From NCBI RefSeq assembly GCF_019112545.1, contig NW_025064945.1, forward strand, positions 114,876 through 178,875: a stretch of DNA of 64,000 bases, written 5' to 3'. Each line of letters begins with the position of its first letter. The stretch's first letter is position 1. Below are positions 19,892 to 31,634 of the stretch, piece by piece. The position numbers and the translations under genes were made by a program. Below the pieces are notes generated by a model. The model saw only the letters and a program-made list of their open reading frames with translations, was not told the DNA's origin and searched no databases. Source of the DNA: Guyanagaster necrorhizus. Its lineage: Eukaryota; Basidiomycota; Agaricomycetes; Agaricales; Physalacriaceae.

Positions 19892-20460
19892 TCAGTATAC
19901 ATGAGCCTCTCTGTCAACCAGACAATCCTTTTTATCTATTAAGAATTTGACATTCATTCCTTGATTCTTGAAAACAAGCAAGCTTTGAAATGGTGAATCT
20001 TGGATCACTGGAATAGCTAGGTCCTGCTCAGTCCATGTTGTGTCTAATGATGGCAGCAATGTCTCTAGATGATTATCACTGTCTGCTCTTGAAAACACCA
20101 TCTCATGAAATCCATCAGCCTCTTCCAAAAGACAGCTTCTTTCATGGATCTGAGCCTCTTTAATGCACACATCCTTTAATCATTGGGATAAGTATTCAAG
20201 AGCCAATGCCTTTAAGATATCTCTTGCTACTGATGAATTGGCAATGGATATCTAGCTTTTACACAGTGGGGGATAGCATGAGGGTAGGAATAATAAATTC
20301 CTTAATGGTGATGGGTGTGGAAAAAGTGAGAGTGGTTGAGTTGCACTTGGAATGGCAAAAGAGATCAATCAGATGGAAGTAGTTGATGGGTTTCAAAGAT
20401 GCCACTGGAAGGATTGTGAAGAGGGATTCACCTTCTTGCAATAGAATATCCAATTGCTGG
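19892..20460 (-). pseudogene. F-box/LRR-type protein relic, CpG-depleted
   Basis: Minus-strand fragments resemble the agaricomycete F-box protein family also present at 49,357-50,993. Shared blocks: TTLTFSTPIT.KEF, then HCQFISSKRYLKALALEYLSQ-like sequence, then LLEEADGFHEMVF (49.6 kb copy: LLQESAAFHAMIL) and the C-terminal KNQGMNVKFLIDKKDCL (49.4 kb copy: KEKGLDVEFLFNSADCL). The frame changes and stops show a dead copy. Its base composition belongs to the CpG-free compartment, so decay extends from the transposons into this former gene. Confidence 0.6.
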
Positions 20461-21059
20461 AGCCAGGAGAGGGATGTAGTTGAATATCACAGGGATTTTA
20501 TCAGCTCAACAGGTATTTTCCAAGACAATGACAAATGAGAGTCATGTGGTGCATATTGGGGTAGGTGATTGATGGCATATTAGGAGAGAAATCAGCAATT
20601 GTTATAGCTATTGTTATGATGAATTCAGTTAGACATTGCGCCCAGAATTCTTTACTGATCAGCAATGAACAGATGACAAAGGTCTCAGAAATCGTGCTTC
20701 TGTTCTAGCATGGAGAAGGGATACCTGATGGTGGGGACCTTCCTTGTATGCATCTTAGGCAGGTCCTCAGACGAGAGCTCCTGGCAATTGACGGCATCGC
20801 AAAGACAGTTTTCTGTCCGCAAACTTTTCCAGTACCCACCTATGGCAGAGAATTGGAATTACTGAACTCAATTCAGAGGTAGCAAGCATACATCTCGACT
20901 TTGATGATCGTGACAACACATGCTGCCTCTCTGAAGTCGCTATCCTGAGCTAAACCATATTACAAAAAGAAAATACATCATCGTCTTCAGCTTCAGTAAT
21001 GAAAGATACAGTAGACACTCTGAACCAAACAAGATACCTCACAAAGATACTCGCACTTG
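20461..21059. other. Transition from CpG-free to CpG-containing sequence, no gene recognised
   Basis: CpG appears again from about 20,638. Minus-strand sequence up to about 20,620 may still belong to the F-box relic. The rest is the region 3' of the oxidoreductase gene; I see no clear ORF or terminator. Confidence 0.4.
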
Positions 21060-23057
21060 TCAATACTCAAATCCCTCAAGACGTATGCTCTCCCGCCCAA
21101 CACCAGCCCCAACCAACCCATCAACGACACACTCCCGATACCCCTCAGGCCCACACACAAACACCTCCCTCCCCGTCCACACCTCCCGCCCCTCCAAGAG
21201 AAACCCAGCCGTCACACGCCCCCGATGTACTATAACGCTCCCCAACTCCAGAGCCAGTTCGTTGGTAAATATATGCACCGCCAACCTATCACGCCTCGGA
21301 ATCAGCGGAACCAACACACCCGGCTCCCTAGTCGACAACACCAACACCACATCCCACTCATCCCCACCCCCACCCCCACCCAGACTGTTCAACATACTCA
21401 AAAACGGCGTCAGCCCAATCCCACCAGCGAACAACGCCAACTTCCTCTTCCCACTCTTAGGGAGGGTAAAATCCCCCGTAACACCCACAATCGGCACCGA
21501 CAACCCCAACGACCTCATATCAGCCAACAACCCCGGTTTCACGTCCGCCACCCTCCGCGCAAGCGAAAACAACGCTCCCGTAGCCGCACCACCAGGTTTC
21601 TCCCTCACGGTAATCGCAAACTCCAGCGTAGGCCCCACATGCGAGGAAGATACTGTCCATGTACGAATACGATCGTCGTTCACCGACGTCGGGTTACCCG
21701 GCGCCATATGTCTGTATCCTGGATGCCCTATAAACCCGGAAAAGTCGAGGATGATGGCTTGGCCGGGGATTATATCTAGGTCGCGGGAGGAGTCCCACGT
21801 GAAGGTAGCGATAGTCGGGCTGTGGAGCGTGATAATTTTAAGTGCGGCTGTAGCGGGAGAGTCGTCATCAAACCGGAGGACCGGTGCAGACTCTTCAACG
21901 AGATGTCGTACAGGCGGACTATAAGGACTGAGCTCAACAGACGTCCCCGGGCGCTGTCGAACGGGAAGAGCATCCCTCACAAAGATATACCCCGTCACAT
22001 AAATAGTCGTCAGTCGCTCTTGAAGGAAGATGAGCTTCTGCGCATCTGGTCCAATACGATTTTGAGCACGACCAGTTACGTAAAGGATATCCCCCCTCGT
22101 GAACGAGATAAAGGTGAGAGATGCGAGAGATGTGGCCTCGACGTTCCCAAGGGAGGTCATGATGCGGTTTCCAGAAAAGTCAGGGAGAACGAGGGTACGT
22201 TTGTCTACGGGCCGGACGCGAATGAACCCAGGTCTTCCGCCACGGATATTCATACCAAGGTGAGATGGAAATCGGCTCGCTTCATCCGCGGTTGCAGCGT
22301 AGGTAGTGCCAAAGAAGGTCGTATCGCAGGAGTGAACGAAGGAGACGACGGAATCAGGAAGTTCTTCATCGTTCCGAAGATGGCGCTTGTCGTAAACCAT
22401 CGTTGGCGAGCCTTGGTATGGCACGAACTCTCGGAGAGGAATATACTTTGGGCAGTTCCTGGAGCAAAACATCAATCTATGGTCTTCGCATGCACAAAAT
22501 AAACCATACCCAATGGCCTCATTCACATGGACCTCAAACCGGTATCCGTCATCACACCCCTTTCCCTTCGTGATCTTCCCCGCAAATTTATTCCTGCGAC
22601 GTGTCGAAAACTCCACCCCAATACCCGCCATCAGCATCTCACCATCCCCAGAATCTCTCGCGTTCCTGATGAACGGATCGCCGTCCCAAACTTTGACATT
22701 AAATGATAGCGTTGTATACCTCGGATTCGAGATAAAGCCCGGCTTGCCATCTGCGCCAGCAAGGATGGACCCCCACGGTCGTCCCATCGAATCCAGGGTC
22801 GTAACAGGGAGAAACGGGAGTAGTGTCGAGTAGAAAACACCATGGTCAGGGGGAAGATCACCGTCAACATAGGTGTACAACCAGTTGAGGGAGTGATCCT
22901 TATCGAAGCCCAGTTTTTCGCGGATTGAGCGTTCACCGGGGTGCCAACCGTAAAGCGACATGCCTACAACGAAGTGATGAGAAGAGCGTTTTATTAGAAA
23001 GATTTCATGCTTACCTTCGGTGGCCGACGCCAAATTGTATGTCATCTCACTCAGCAT
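21060..23057 (-). CDS. PNPOx-like flavin domain fused to FAD/NAD(P) ferredoxin reductase
   Basis: Predicted cytosolic flavoprotein oxidoreductase. The reading frame is 665 codons, or 648 residues if the likely intron 22,964-23,014 is removed. N-terminal half: an FMN split-barrel (pyridoxamine-5'-phosphate-oxidase-like) in two blocks, residues about 85-130 (GRPWGSILAGADGKPGFI) and 275-345 (PGFIRVRPVDKRTLVLPDFSGN, MTSLGNV). C-terminal half: a ferredoxin-reductase module with an FAD-contact RTWTVSS at 465-471, the NAD(P) loop FAGGIGLTPF at 543-552 and VFVCGPEGY at 632-640. There is no 2Fe-2S ferredoxin motif at the end. An in-frame TGA seven codons upstream supports the start ATG at 23,057. The gene is intact and CpG-rich although transposons flank it on both sides. 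The substrate is unknown. Long opposite-strand frames here are shadows. Confidence 0.88.
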   Translation of the reverse strand: MLSEMTYNLASATEGKHEIFLIKRSSHHFVVGMSLYGWHPGERSIREKLGFDKDHSLNWLYTYVDGDLPPDHGVFYSTLLPFLPVTTLDSMGRPWGSILAGADGKPGFISNPRYTTLSFNVKVWDGDPFIRNARDSGDGEMLMAGIGVEFSTRRRNKFAGKITKGKGCDDGYRFEVHVNEAIGYGLFCACEDHRLMFCSRNCPKYIPLREFVPYQGSPTMVYDKRHLRNDEELPDSVVSFVHSCDTTFFGTTYAATADEASRFPSHLGMNIRGGRPGFIRVRPVDKRTLVLPDFSGNRIMTSLGNVEATSLASLTFISFTRGDILYVTGRAQNRIGPDAQKLIFLQERLTTIYVTGYIFVRDALPVRQRPGTSVELSPYSPPVRHLVEESAPVLRFDDDSPATAALKIITLHSPTIATFTWDSSRDLDIIPGQAIILDFSGFIGHPGYRHMAPGNPTSVNDDRIRTWTVSSSHVGPTLEFAITVREKPGGAATGALFSLARRVADVKPGLLADMRSLGLSVPIVGVTGDFTLPKSGKRKLALFAGGIGLTPFLSMLNSLGGGGGGDEWDVVLVLSTREPGVLVPLIPRRDRLAVHIFTNELALELGSVIVHRGRVTAGFLLEGREVWTGREVFVCGPEGYRECVVDGLVGAGVGRESIRLEGFEY
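22964..23014 (-). other. Probable 51-nt intron in the oxidoreductase gene
   Basis: On the minus strand it begins GTAAGC and ends CGTTGTAG, with exon 1 ending ...GCC ACC GAA G and exon 2 beginning GC ATG TCG. Its length is a multiple of three and it has no stop, so an ORF finder reads straight through it. The 17 residues it would encode (from KHEIFLIKRSS to the end) look unlike the flanking conserved protein. Confidence 0.75.
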
Positions 23058-24919
23058 GATGTCATTGGATGACCTTCAATAGAATTGAAAAAGGATATGC
23101 ACGTGAGCACTCGACGTCGACAATGGCTGTAGCAGGAGAAAGCTGCATTGTCACGCAAGAATGACGGGAATGTGAGGAATAGAAGATTATGGCAGTAATG
23201 CAGGCCCCTCCTCCTCCAGCAAGAAAGTAGACACATGCACGGTACGAGATAGTCGTTTCTGCAGGTGCATACACTGATCCAGCCAGAAAAGGGGATGTAT
23301 ATGATGGTGTGAGACATCCAACCACATCAATCAGTTGCTGGTGACCGTTTATTCGTTCCTTCGAGCGTATCGACGATGCTGCCTTTCATTGGTGGTGCAT
23401 TCCAAAGGAGTGCTGTCACGTTGAAGATGCGAGCCAAAATGGTATTGCTCATCACTGCCTGGCGAGAATCAGGTCCACGATACAACACCGTTTCAGAGAG
23501 TTGGCGTCGTCACCAACCACAAGCCATATCCTACAGCGAAGGTCAGGCATAGGAAGAAACCAGTTGCACTACTGGACGTACAGCAAAAGTAGATCTGTCC
23601 TCATTTATATCGTACTGAGCGCCCGTCGCGTTGGGAACCTGTGCATAACGATGGATTAGAAGAGAATCAACATGAAAGATGAGACGCTAATCAGGTACAG
23701 TGTACCGCAAAACACCGATATCAGAGTCTAGCATGGAGATCAACAAATTTGACAATGAGACGAACAAAATTTAACGCACACGAATCAGCCTTTTGAACGT
23801 AAACTCCTCGTAAACTTTGCCCTCGAAACATCTCATTATCCACGAACATAACAAGTCGTGTCTCCAAGACGTCGCTATGACTAACGAGGAATAAGAGACA
23901 ACGATATGAGGAATACAGGGAAATGTTCCTTCTTCTTGCTTGACACAGCTCACAAGGGCAGAAGACTTGGCGGAACAACAAACGGGGGTTACTGTCTCCG
24001 CTTATCCTCGAAACGCCAAGGATCAATTTCCATGCGATGACGCTGGCCTTCGTCTTGGGGTCGGAAGTAAGAACGCCTCGATATGAGAATCTGGTCTATG
24101 CATTTGTCAGGGCACCCAAGAAAATGCCGGACAGGTACATACTAGGTCTGGTCCGACGCATATACCGACAATAAATTCAAACAAGAGAACGTTCCGCGCC
24201 CCTCATAAAAGACAGGAATGGTCTAATACGTGTATGGATAAGGAAATAGTCCGAAAAGACGAAAAGCCCACACACCTAGACCAAGTTCATAACTACAATC
24301 TGAATACATCCAACGCAAGAGGTCGCTACTGCGATTGAAACTAGGTGGAAATAGCTCAAAATGGTGAAGAAAACCTAGGGAAACTGCGCGTACCAACCAG
24401 AGCATAGGAAACCCATAGCAGTGTGGATGTCCAATAGTCCAAGAACCGTCGCAGAAAACCACGAAATAAGTTGCCATATATCCCACTGTGGCTACGGCTT
24501 CTGGTGATATCCAGGAGGGAGTTGTCTTCATCGCCGTCAGTGGTGGTGATAGGTAAGAGTGACGGAACATAACGTGTGAAAGAAGATGGCCACTGGGAAT
24601 CGCGCTGGTCCCAGAAATATCCAGGAGGGAGTTGTTATTGCTATAGCAGTGGTGATGATGGCGGTTCATCAAGAAGGTGCGAAGCGAATATCAAATTTGC
24701 ATTTAGGACCGCCGAGCCATGTTTACCGGCAGTAAAGTGCAGAGTGCCGAGCACTCATTGAGACTTGAATATTTATTGTAGAAAAGGGTCCAGACGTGAG
24801 TTACTTCAATCTGTCATTCTGGAACTAATACATTGATCCTATTGGCTTGCTTCCCAAAGAGTTGTGACTGTCACCAAGGAAAAGACAGGAAACATTAGTA
24901 GCTATCATCTTCAGGTATT
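23058..24919. other. CpG-containing intergenic region, no gene recognised
   Basis: Upstream side of the oxidoreductase gene. Short frames on both strands (for example minus 24,672-24,223) have no recognisable domains. A segment TATCCAGGAGGGAGTTGT occurs twice, at 24,508-24,525 and 24,618-24,635, each followed by a CAGTGGTG stretch, which suggests an old 110-bp tandem duplication. CpG disappears at about 24,800. Confidence 0.4.
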
Positions 24920-26099
24920 GTAGGAAAAAGTCCCTTTTCAAGGAGCCAATATCAATGTATGCTTCTTCTGGCTTGTGAATAAGTGGACTCTAAGCTGCAC
25001 ACAAGGTCCACCACTTCTCAAAGAGCTACACCAATGAAGAGGTACAACTGTAGGATGTATTGTGATGCTGATTTCTTGCTTTGTCAAAGGAGTATATCCT
25101 TGTGTTCTATGATAAGAATCTGGATACTGAACAAATGAAAGTAGCCTAACACCCACAATCACTATTCACAGCATCATAACCAATTCACCCATTGTCTATG
25201 AGCCTCACTCTAAGAAAGTGCTGCATGTTCATAGGACCTAATAATACACTGTTAGCTATAATGTAGACTACAGGATACTAGTCAGTAAGATATATGAAGT
25301 AATACAAGTACATACTCACCCTCACACAGTGTAGTGATAAACAGAAACATATTGAGGGTGCTTGATAGTCTATATTCAGTATATATTGTCCATCCCAACA
25401 TAAAGGGGTATCAAGCTCAACTGGTGGAATATGACAGAGCTCCTGCTTGCTAATCCAACACTAACATACATACAACTGAGGGTAGCTCTCTACAAATACT
25501 GGGCTTAGAGGAAGATTCTTGGGACACTGCATGAGCAGATAGGCTATTGTTCACTATTCAGAGTCAATTATTGATGAAGTGATACCAAGCAGGCCTTGGC
25601 ATTAGCATGTGTTCTAGGGTCATATACTTGCTATATCCCAGCTTCTGATGTAAAGTCTCTTCACAGAATATGAATGAAAGGTTCAGAACATTCACAGTAT
25701 CTCACAGAGCATGTGACAGACTTAGCATTAGTATTGACCTGTAGTTCTAATTCAAGGAGAAAAATTACAGCTCTTTTTGAGACTGTTTCAATGCATGGCT
25801 TCAATATCATGGTCCCTAGCAGTGAAGTGAAAAAGAATGTTCAGCATCTCTCAGGCTGTTAGAAGTAGCATGAGAATATTGATCTTTATTTGGACTCTGA
25901 CCATCATCAACCTCACTCAATTGAAAGAATCTGACTCATACTACTATATCCTCCTATATGAAGATTATCTCATTTTTAAATCTGGATCTCCCTCACACCT
26001 CTAAAATGTCTTCATCAGTTTTTTTTTCAAGAAATGGTCTGCACCTTTCCTTTTGTCCTGATCTCCTTTAACAAACAAAACCATCCAAAATACCTGTTC

Positions 26100-26400
26100 T
26101 AAATGTGAGTTTAATGCTATACACTCTTACACTCCTTCTATCAATGATATTGAGCTCCTGCAATCTAGAGCCTCATCACTCAATGTCTGTCAAGTCTCTG
26201 TCTTGAAGAACATCACCAGCTATGAGCAGGAACTGTAGAAAATCAAGTTTCTCTTCATAAAAATCAGAGATTGCCATGACAAGATTCTCAAGGTTCTTGG
26301 CTGCTGCAAAGCCCTCCTGGTGCTAATAAAGCTGATTAAGATCACTATCATCAAGTAGAACAAATTGAAGTGGCTATCCACAAAATTAAGATTAGTCATA
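26100..26400 (+). pseudogene. F-box protein N-terminal relic
   Basis: The plus-strand frame reads NDIELLQSRASSLN...ITSYEQEL-stop-KIKFLFIKIRDCHDKILKVLGCCKALL. This matches the coiled-coil segment that precedes the F-box in the 49.4-51.0 kb pseudogene (ETELRLIEPLFIQIGDRRVKLLQYPSSCKAL). The F-box itself is lost after about 26,365. It lies in the 3-kb part of R1 that R2 lacks. Confidence 0.5.
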
Positions 26401-28259
26401 TTGAGAGACTAAATACACCTCACTGCATGGAGAATTCAATATTATAGCTTAAAATATTGAATTCTATAATTATTTATTCTTTAATATGTGAAATTCTAAT
26501 ATTAAAATAATATTTAAAATAATCCACTGATGTTTTAGACTGAAAGCTGGAAAAAATAAATAGTGATTAGTTTAAATTGAAGAATATGTAAGGGTCATAA
26601 ACAGTGCTGATGGACAGAAGAGATTTACTACTTATATCAAGCACAGTGAAGGTGATGAAGTGACCCATATACTAAGATCCAAAGTCAGATTGAAATCCAA
26701 GTCAGAAATAGACTGAATAAAAAGGTTGAGATATATAAAAATATCAATATAGTGCAAATATTTTCTTGAATTAATGCAGTCCATAGAAATGCTCACATGA
26801 GAGTGAAAATTAAAATATTGGAAGCATTAGCATAGTCCAATTCCTCCAAGATCATGTGTTGCATTGCTGTAGATTCCCACTTGTTCATAGCTACAACTGA
26901 GACCATCACTATCCATTGCCAATGCCCTCTCTTGGACCTAGTGATATGGTTCCAATATCATCAAACAACTCCTGTAATCTAGGTAGCAATTGCACAAGGA
27001 GCAGCCTCAACAAGATATGAACTTGGAGTATGTAATTTTTATCTCTTTGGCTGTTGGAGACATGACAGACATATACCAGAACACAAAGCCTGAGCAAAAA
27101 GAGGTATTACCAGAAAGGTCTCATTCAATCTTCTGCAGAAGGTATGAAAGAGATAAACAGTAACACAGGTCCTTGGAATTGAGAGCCCAGTCTTGGTCAT
27201 TATAATACAATCACTCTGTGACTGTCAGCATGGTCGCTGGAAGAAAAAGGCTGATGATCTGAACTTGGCAATCTTTCCAGCTGATATTCCCTTCCAAAAG
27301 ACATTCTCGATGATATGTTTTGGTCCTTGTGCTTTAATGGATTCGAGAAATGTTGAGTGGCCCAGCATATCATTTCTTTAACTATAACAGAACAGAAATG
27401 TAAGAAACTCACTGAAAATTCTGCTTTGAGCAGTGAGCACATAGTTCTCAGATCATGCATATCTGGTGGCTATGAAAACAGTATCATAATGTTATATAAT
27501 GACTATGAATTATCAACAACAAATGAGCTTGATGTAAAGGTCAAACCAGATAAGATGTGATACTGAATAAATGGCCAAGGTTGGATGGGTTGAGAGGAGT
27601 GTGCAATGCCTTCCTTGATCTTTATGCTGGAGTATAACTGTCAATGATCAGAATTCTGGGAGAGAACAGAGGATAGGGATATCCTTCATGGTAAACTATT
27701 GGATGGAATAGTGGTCACAGTGCTATGCCATGAGGTGATATGCTATAGGATCTTCAGCATATATAGTAATGGAGTTCTCTGCATTGCTGCTAAGACACAC
27801 CAGTGCTCGATTGTGAATGATCACAAAAGAAAGCTTAGTAGAATAAGATAGTAGGGTACCAACAATGCACAAGTGTCATCAACACTTTGTGAATCTAGGA
27901 TTTGAACTTGAAGGATGTGTCCTAGGCCTATCACTAAGCAAATGCTCTTATGCTTCATATCTGAATAAACTTGGATGTGATAAGCATATTCTACTTAGAG
28001 TCAGTACAAACCTCAGAGGCAATAATAAAGCATTGGTCCTATGAAGAGACACTGCCAAGGAGAAGAAAGAAATGATTCATGGGAGTATGAGCTGATGCCC
28101 ACAAGTATATGTCCAATAGTGATGATATTATTCTCACCATAACTGACATTTGATCCTAACAATGTCTTCACTGGGGTCAGTGGAAAATTTGAAAAGGGAT
28201 GCTCACTGCACACAGCCATCAATTTTCATGTGTAAAATATGCTTGGAAAACCTGATTCC
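26401..28259. other. CpG-depleted sequence without a recognised gene
   Basis: AT-rich at 26,440-26,520 (runs of AATATT/ATAATT). Only short frames with no domains that I recognise. Probably further transposon or pseudogene debris between matched parts of R1. Confidence 0.35.
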
Positions 28260-29493
28260 TGTTCATGAAACAGTCAAACCAGTGGAATGGGCAGATCATC
28301 TATGGTTGGAAAGAATCAAAGTGAAGATGAAAAAAATGCATCTGTGGTAAAGATAGCTATCAACATCTATTGGATTATCACATGACAATTAGGCCTAGGT
28401 TATCATGGCACAGTTACCAGTAAGGCACCCATGCTTGAAAAGGGATCGATTGGCTGATGGAGCCACAGCCAATGACATGATTTTGAGTGGTAGGTGTTTT
28501 CTGACATTGGATTCAAAAACTCACATGTATTACCATGTTTTTTTGAGCTCTGAGGGCTCACATATTACAGTAACATCTAGTCTCTATCTCTGTCATGCAT
28601 TTACCATGGTTCTGATCCATAACAAATTCAGATAAAATGCTTGTCACTAAGGGTGCAGTCCCAGACCTTTTAGGGAAAATGAAGGAGGCCAAGATTCTGA
28701 TACATGAACACCAGTGCTTGAACAATACTGAAATGAATTACATCAAACTTGTGCCTGGTCTATCACCTTCAAAGCCTGGATATCTTAGCTAAATATGAAA
28801 CTTGACAGATCAGCCAGTAGGTTGCCTAAGAATATGGTAATATTGTGGGAGAAGAAAAATCTGACCATTGCATCACTGGCCCATGGATATCTAACACATG
28901 TTTGTTTTTTAAGGAACTGGATAACTTGTGGCTCAGTGGTGGCTTGGGCCATTTCGCTTTTCACATTACCTCATGGTCATTATCATTGCAGATCTAAGGC
29001 TAAACTCTGACAATTGCCCAGTTCCTGTCAGGAAAACTTGATGTTAAGTGGATATTCAGCAGTGATGCATGCCACAATTAAAATATGAGATGCACCAAGC
29101 TGTGAGATGCACTGGTAATGAAAGAGATCAGTTATTTCTGGAACACCAGACTGAAACCAGGATGCAGTGGTGGCTGTTTGTAACACTCATGCTTCCTCAT
29201 TTACCATGACCATGTGGATACTAGGCTCTCATACCAGAGATTAGAGAGCCTCATGATATTGCAAAGGAAATTTTCTGATGCCTCATAGATCTCAGTTCCT
29301 ATCCATCTCAAACCCAAAGTATCAACTGGGAAATGGATGCTGGTTTTCTTGGGTGGTGGCCAGGGTATCAGAAGAGAACAGTTGGTGATCTAGTAGGTAA
29401 GTTTTTCTGTCCTTGTTCTAGATGCCATGCTAATTCATCACCAGCTCAGAGATTTCATGAATGCCAGTTTTTGTTCCAGTGAACTCTACAGGA

Positions 29494-29745
29494 TCATGCC
29501 ACAAGCCTGCAAATTTTTTTTTCTCCAATGAGACCCTCTGCAGTTATTATTGACTGGTCATCCTTCAAAGAGAACATAAAGACCTCATTCACAATTACAA
29601 ATGGCAGGGCAGTTTCATAATCTTTAACAACAAGTTCAATGCCCTTTCTTATAGAGCTCCTAGTGATTGGGACTGCCCAGATGGGAAAAGCTTTTTCGAT
29701 CTCAGTCACCAAATTTGGTTCAACATCAATCTTCACCATGGTCAT
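29494..29745 (-). pseudogene. Unidentified protein fragment in R1
   Basis: An 83-codon minus-strand frame that starts MTMVKIDVEPNLVTEIEKAF and contains ELVVKDYETALPFVIVNEVF. The plus strand at about 54,110-54,290 in R2 encodes a related stretch (EPNLVTKVEKASFVWALPIV) with stops. Conservation of the peptide between a mutated and an unmutated copy suggests that it was coding. I do not recognise the family. Confidence 0.35.
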
Positions 29746-30450
29746 TTGGACCAGCTGTATGACATTTCTAGCACTTAATATTTATACTCTGTGCTGCTGA
29801 TGGCCTGGAAGTCAACTGTGATGATGTATCAACCTGGATTTTGCTGACTCTGATATGTTCTACATTAGATGTAAGTTCTTAGCTTGCATGTCAAATGAGA
29901 TAGAATTGGTTACAACTCAACACTTCTCATGAAGATGTGTGAGGCAACAGCACATATTGATTACATGGTTCTTTGGATGTTACAATATCTTCAGACTTGT
30001 CATATATCCACTTTTTCATTTGTGGCTCTTCAATCTTCAGATGCAACTGAAGGTGTGACTCTTTGGGCACCCTACAGTGTGCACTGAGATTTGCCATTAA
30101 GATGATATGCATCAGCCAAATCTGAGTCATTTTCACAGTCATTCGACAACCATATTTATCTTTCTTATAGGATAATAAGGCACCACTAAGAACAAACTAT
30201 CAGCATGTGCTGGGCCATTGAAGGGTATCTATACTTCCTGATGGTGGCTTTCAACCTGAGAATGTTCTACATGTGTTTCCAGGATAAGAAATAGCAGCTG
30301 TTACTGCTAACAAACATCTTTTATTTATGGGTGGTGAAGCTGTCACCTGTGAAATCTGAGATGCATTACATACTGAATAGTCACTTCCAGTAGGTTTCCA
30401 TGGTCCCACAGACAGTATGCATTTTGTGTCTCAGTCCTTTCTTGATGCAT

Positions 30451-31105
30451 TGACAAGCCTGCTGCATGTCCAGGCATGTAATTTTGTGAATTATAACAAT
30501 ACATCGACTGTATCACAGTCCACTATGTGCACAATAAAGAATATAGCTAGAGCGCAGGAAAATGGGACTTATATGACAGCTGGCTTGAGTGATGATGGAT
30601 GGAGAGCATGGCCTAGCAGCAGGATGATACCAGAGGAGGTCAGATTGAACATGAGGTCCCAGCACTTGACACTAATTGTGCTAATACAAGTACAGAAAGA
30701 CCCAATAAAAATAAAGAGCACATGGTCAAAATACAATCAGAGCTTTGTGCATGATTTTGCATCATATTGATCAATGATGCATAGGTATTAAATTGGTGAG
30801 AGACATGTTCTAGAATAGAGCATTGATGCACAATGAGATAAAACTGAATATTGGAGAGTTTGGCCAAGAAGCAAGAAGATTTGGTGAAAGGAATATCCAG
30901 AAATAATCCCAGGAGTCTAGAATGACTCCTGTGCATGGATTAATTGCCCTGGGGAGGTAATAAAGTGAAGAGACCAGTGGCCAGGCCATTAACAGAGGTA
31001 ACTGATATTAGGTTGCATAGAAACAAAAGGCAGTCCCAACCCAGAGCAGAATATGCATGTCAGACTGTGACATGTGCATGAATGATATGCCAGAGACTCT
31101 GGAAT
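30451..31105 (+). repeat. Long repeat ED copy 2, 5' half
   Basis: Starts TGACAAGCC immediately after the target sequence TGCAT (30,446-30,450) and is interrupted at 31,105 by Gypsy F. The second half resumes at 47,838. It aligns with 35,597-36,440 of ED copy 1 (for example GAGGTCCCAGCACTTG and GTCCAGGCATGTAA). TG...CA ends and a flanking 5-bp duplication suggest a long solo LTR. Confidence 0.72.
31101..31105. repeat. Target-site duplication of Gypsy F, left copy
   Basis: GGAAT here and at 47,833-47,837, immediately outside the F LTRs. Confidence 0.9.
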
Positions 31106-31634
31106 TGTTAAGCCCAAATTCCATGTGACCAATAACACATGATAAACTGACACAACTTCACACTTCAGGTTAGAATGTCAGAGTCCACTTGATGTGTTTG
31201 ATGGTGCTGTGTTGTCAAGGTATTGCAAGTTGCTCAAGATAAGATGATGAAAGAATAAACTTTAGCTCAAAGCTGGAGTTACTATAGCAAGAGCTACACC
31301 ACTTATATACTAATTGTCATCCATCCTAAATATACAACTACCTAGTTGTCCTTCCTGGTGCTGTGTAGTGTTTTGTCCAGTGTTGTCAAGCTACCTACAA
31401 AAGAGTATTGTCTGCTGTTGAGCTGTTACTGCTGTTACTGCTGTGCAATGACAAAAAAGGCATTCTGCCATTGTGCTGCTGTGAGCCTCACAGCAGTGCA
31501 GTAGAATCTGGATGGTGCTGCTGACTAAGCCTTCCCACAGTCCTAAGCACTGGTTAGACACTCTGACTAAGCAGAAATAGGAGTCAACCTAAATAAGTTA
31601 GGTAAAAGAAAAGAAAATAGGAAAAATCATAACA
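31106..31634 (-). repeat. 3' LTR of Gypsy F
   Basis: 529 bp, TGTTAAGCCC...CATAACA, with a pyrimidine-rich PPT complement (CTTCTCCTTAAG) following at 31,639. It contains a short CTGTTACTG triplication (about 31,421-31,445). Confidence 0.88.

Larger units (their letters stand above)
24920..30446. repeat. Block R1: CpG-depleted copy of block R2 (51,640-54,750)
   Basis: Three parts align with R2. 24,920-25,160 matches 51,640-51,870: both minus strands end in GGP...RV.LFT. 28,260-29,040 matches 52,075-52,900 in the same orientation (shared GATGGAGCCACAGCCA). 29,160-30,446 matches 54,720-52,920 inverted (shared TTACCATGACCATGTGGA against the CpG form in R2, and TCCATGGTCCCACAGAC). About 3 kb between the first two parts (25,170-28,260) has no counterpart in R2. 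At matched positions R2 CpGs are TpG or CpA in R1. The function is unknown. The ED copy with TSD TGCAT is inserted at its right end. Confidence 0.75.

Noticed and set aside
21085..21924. Long plus-strand frame of 279 codons opposite the oxidoreductase
   Set aside because: It is a shadow of the minus-strand gene, proline/arginine-rich from the G-rich complement, with no domain. The minus frame has clear flavin and NAD(P) motifs.
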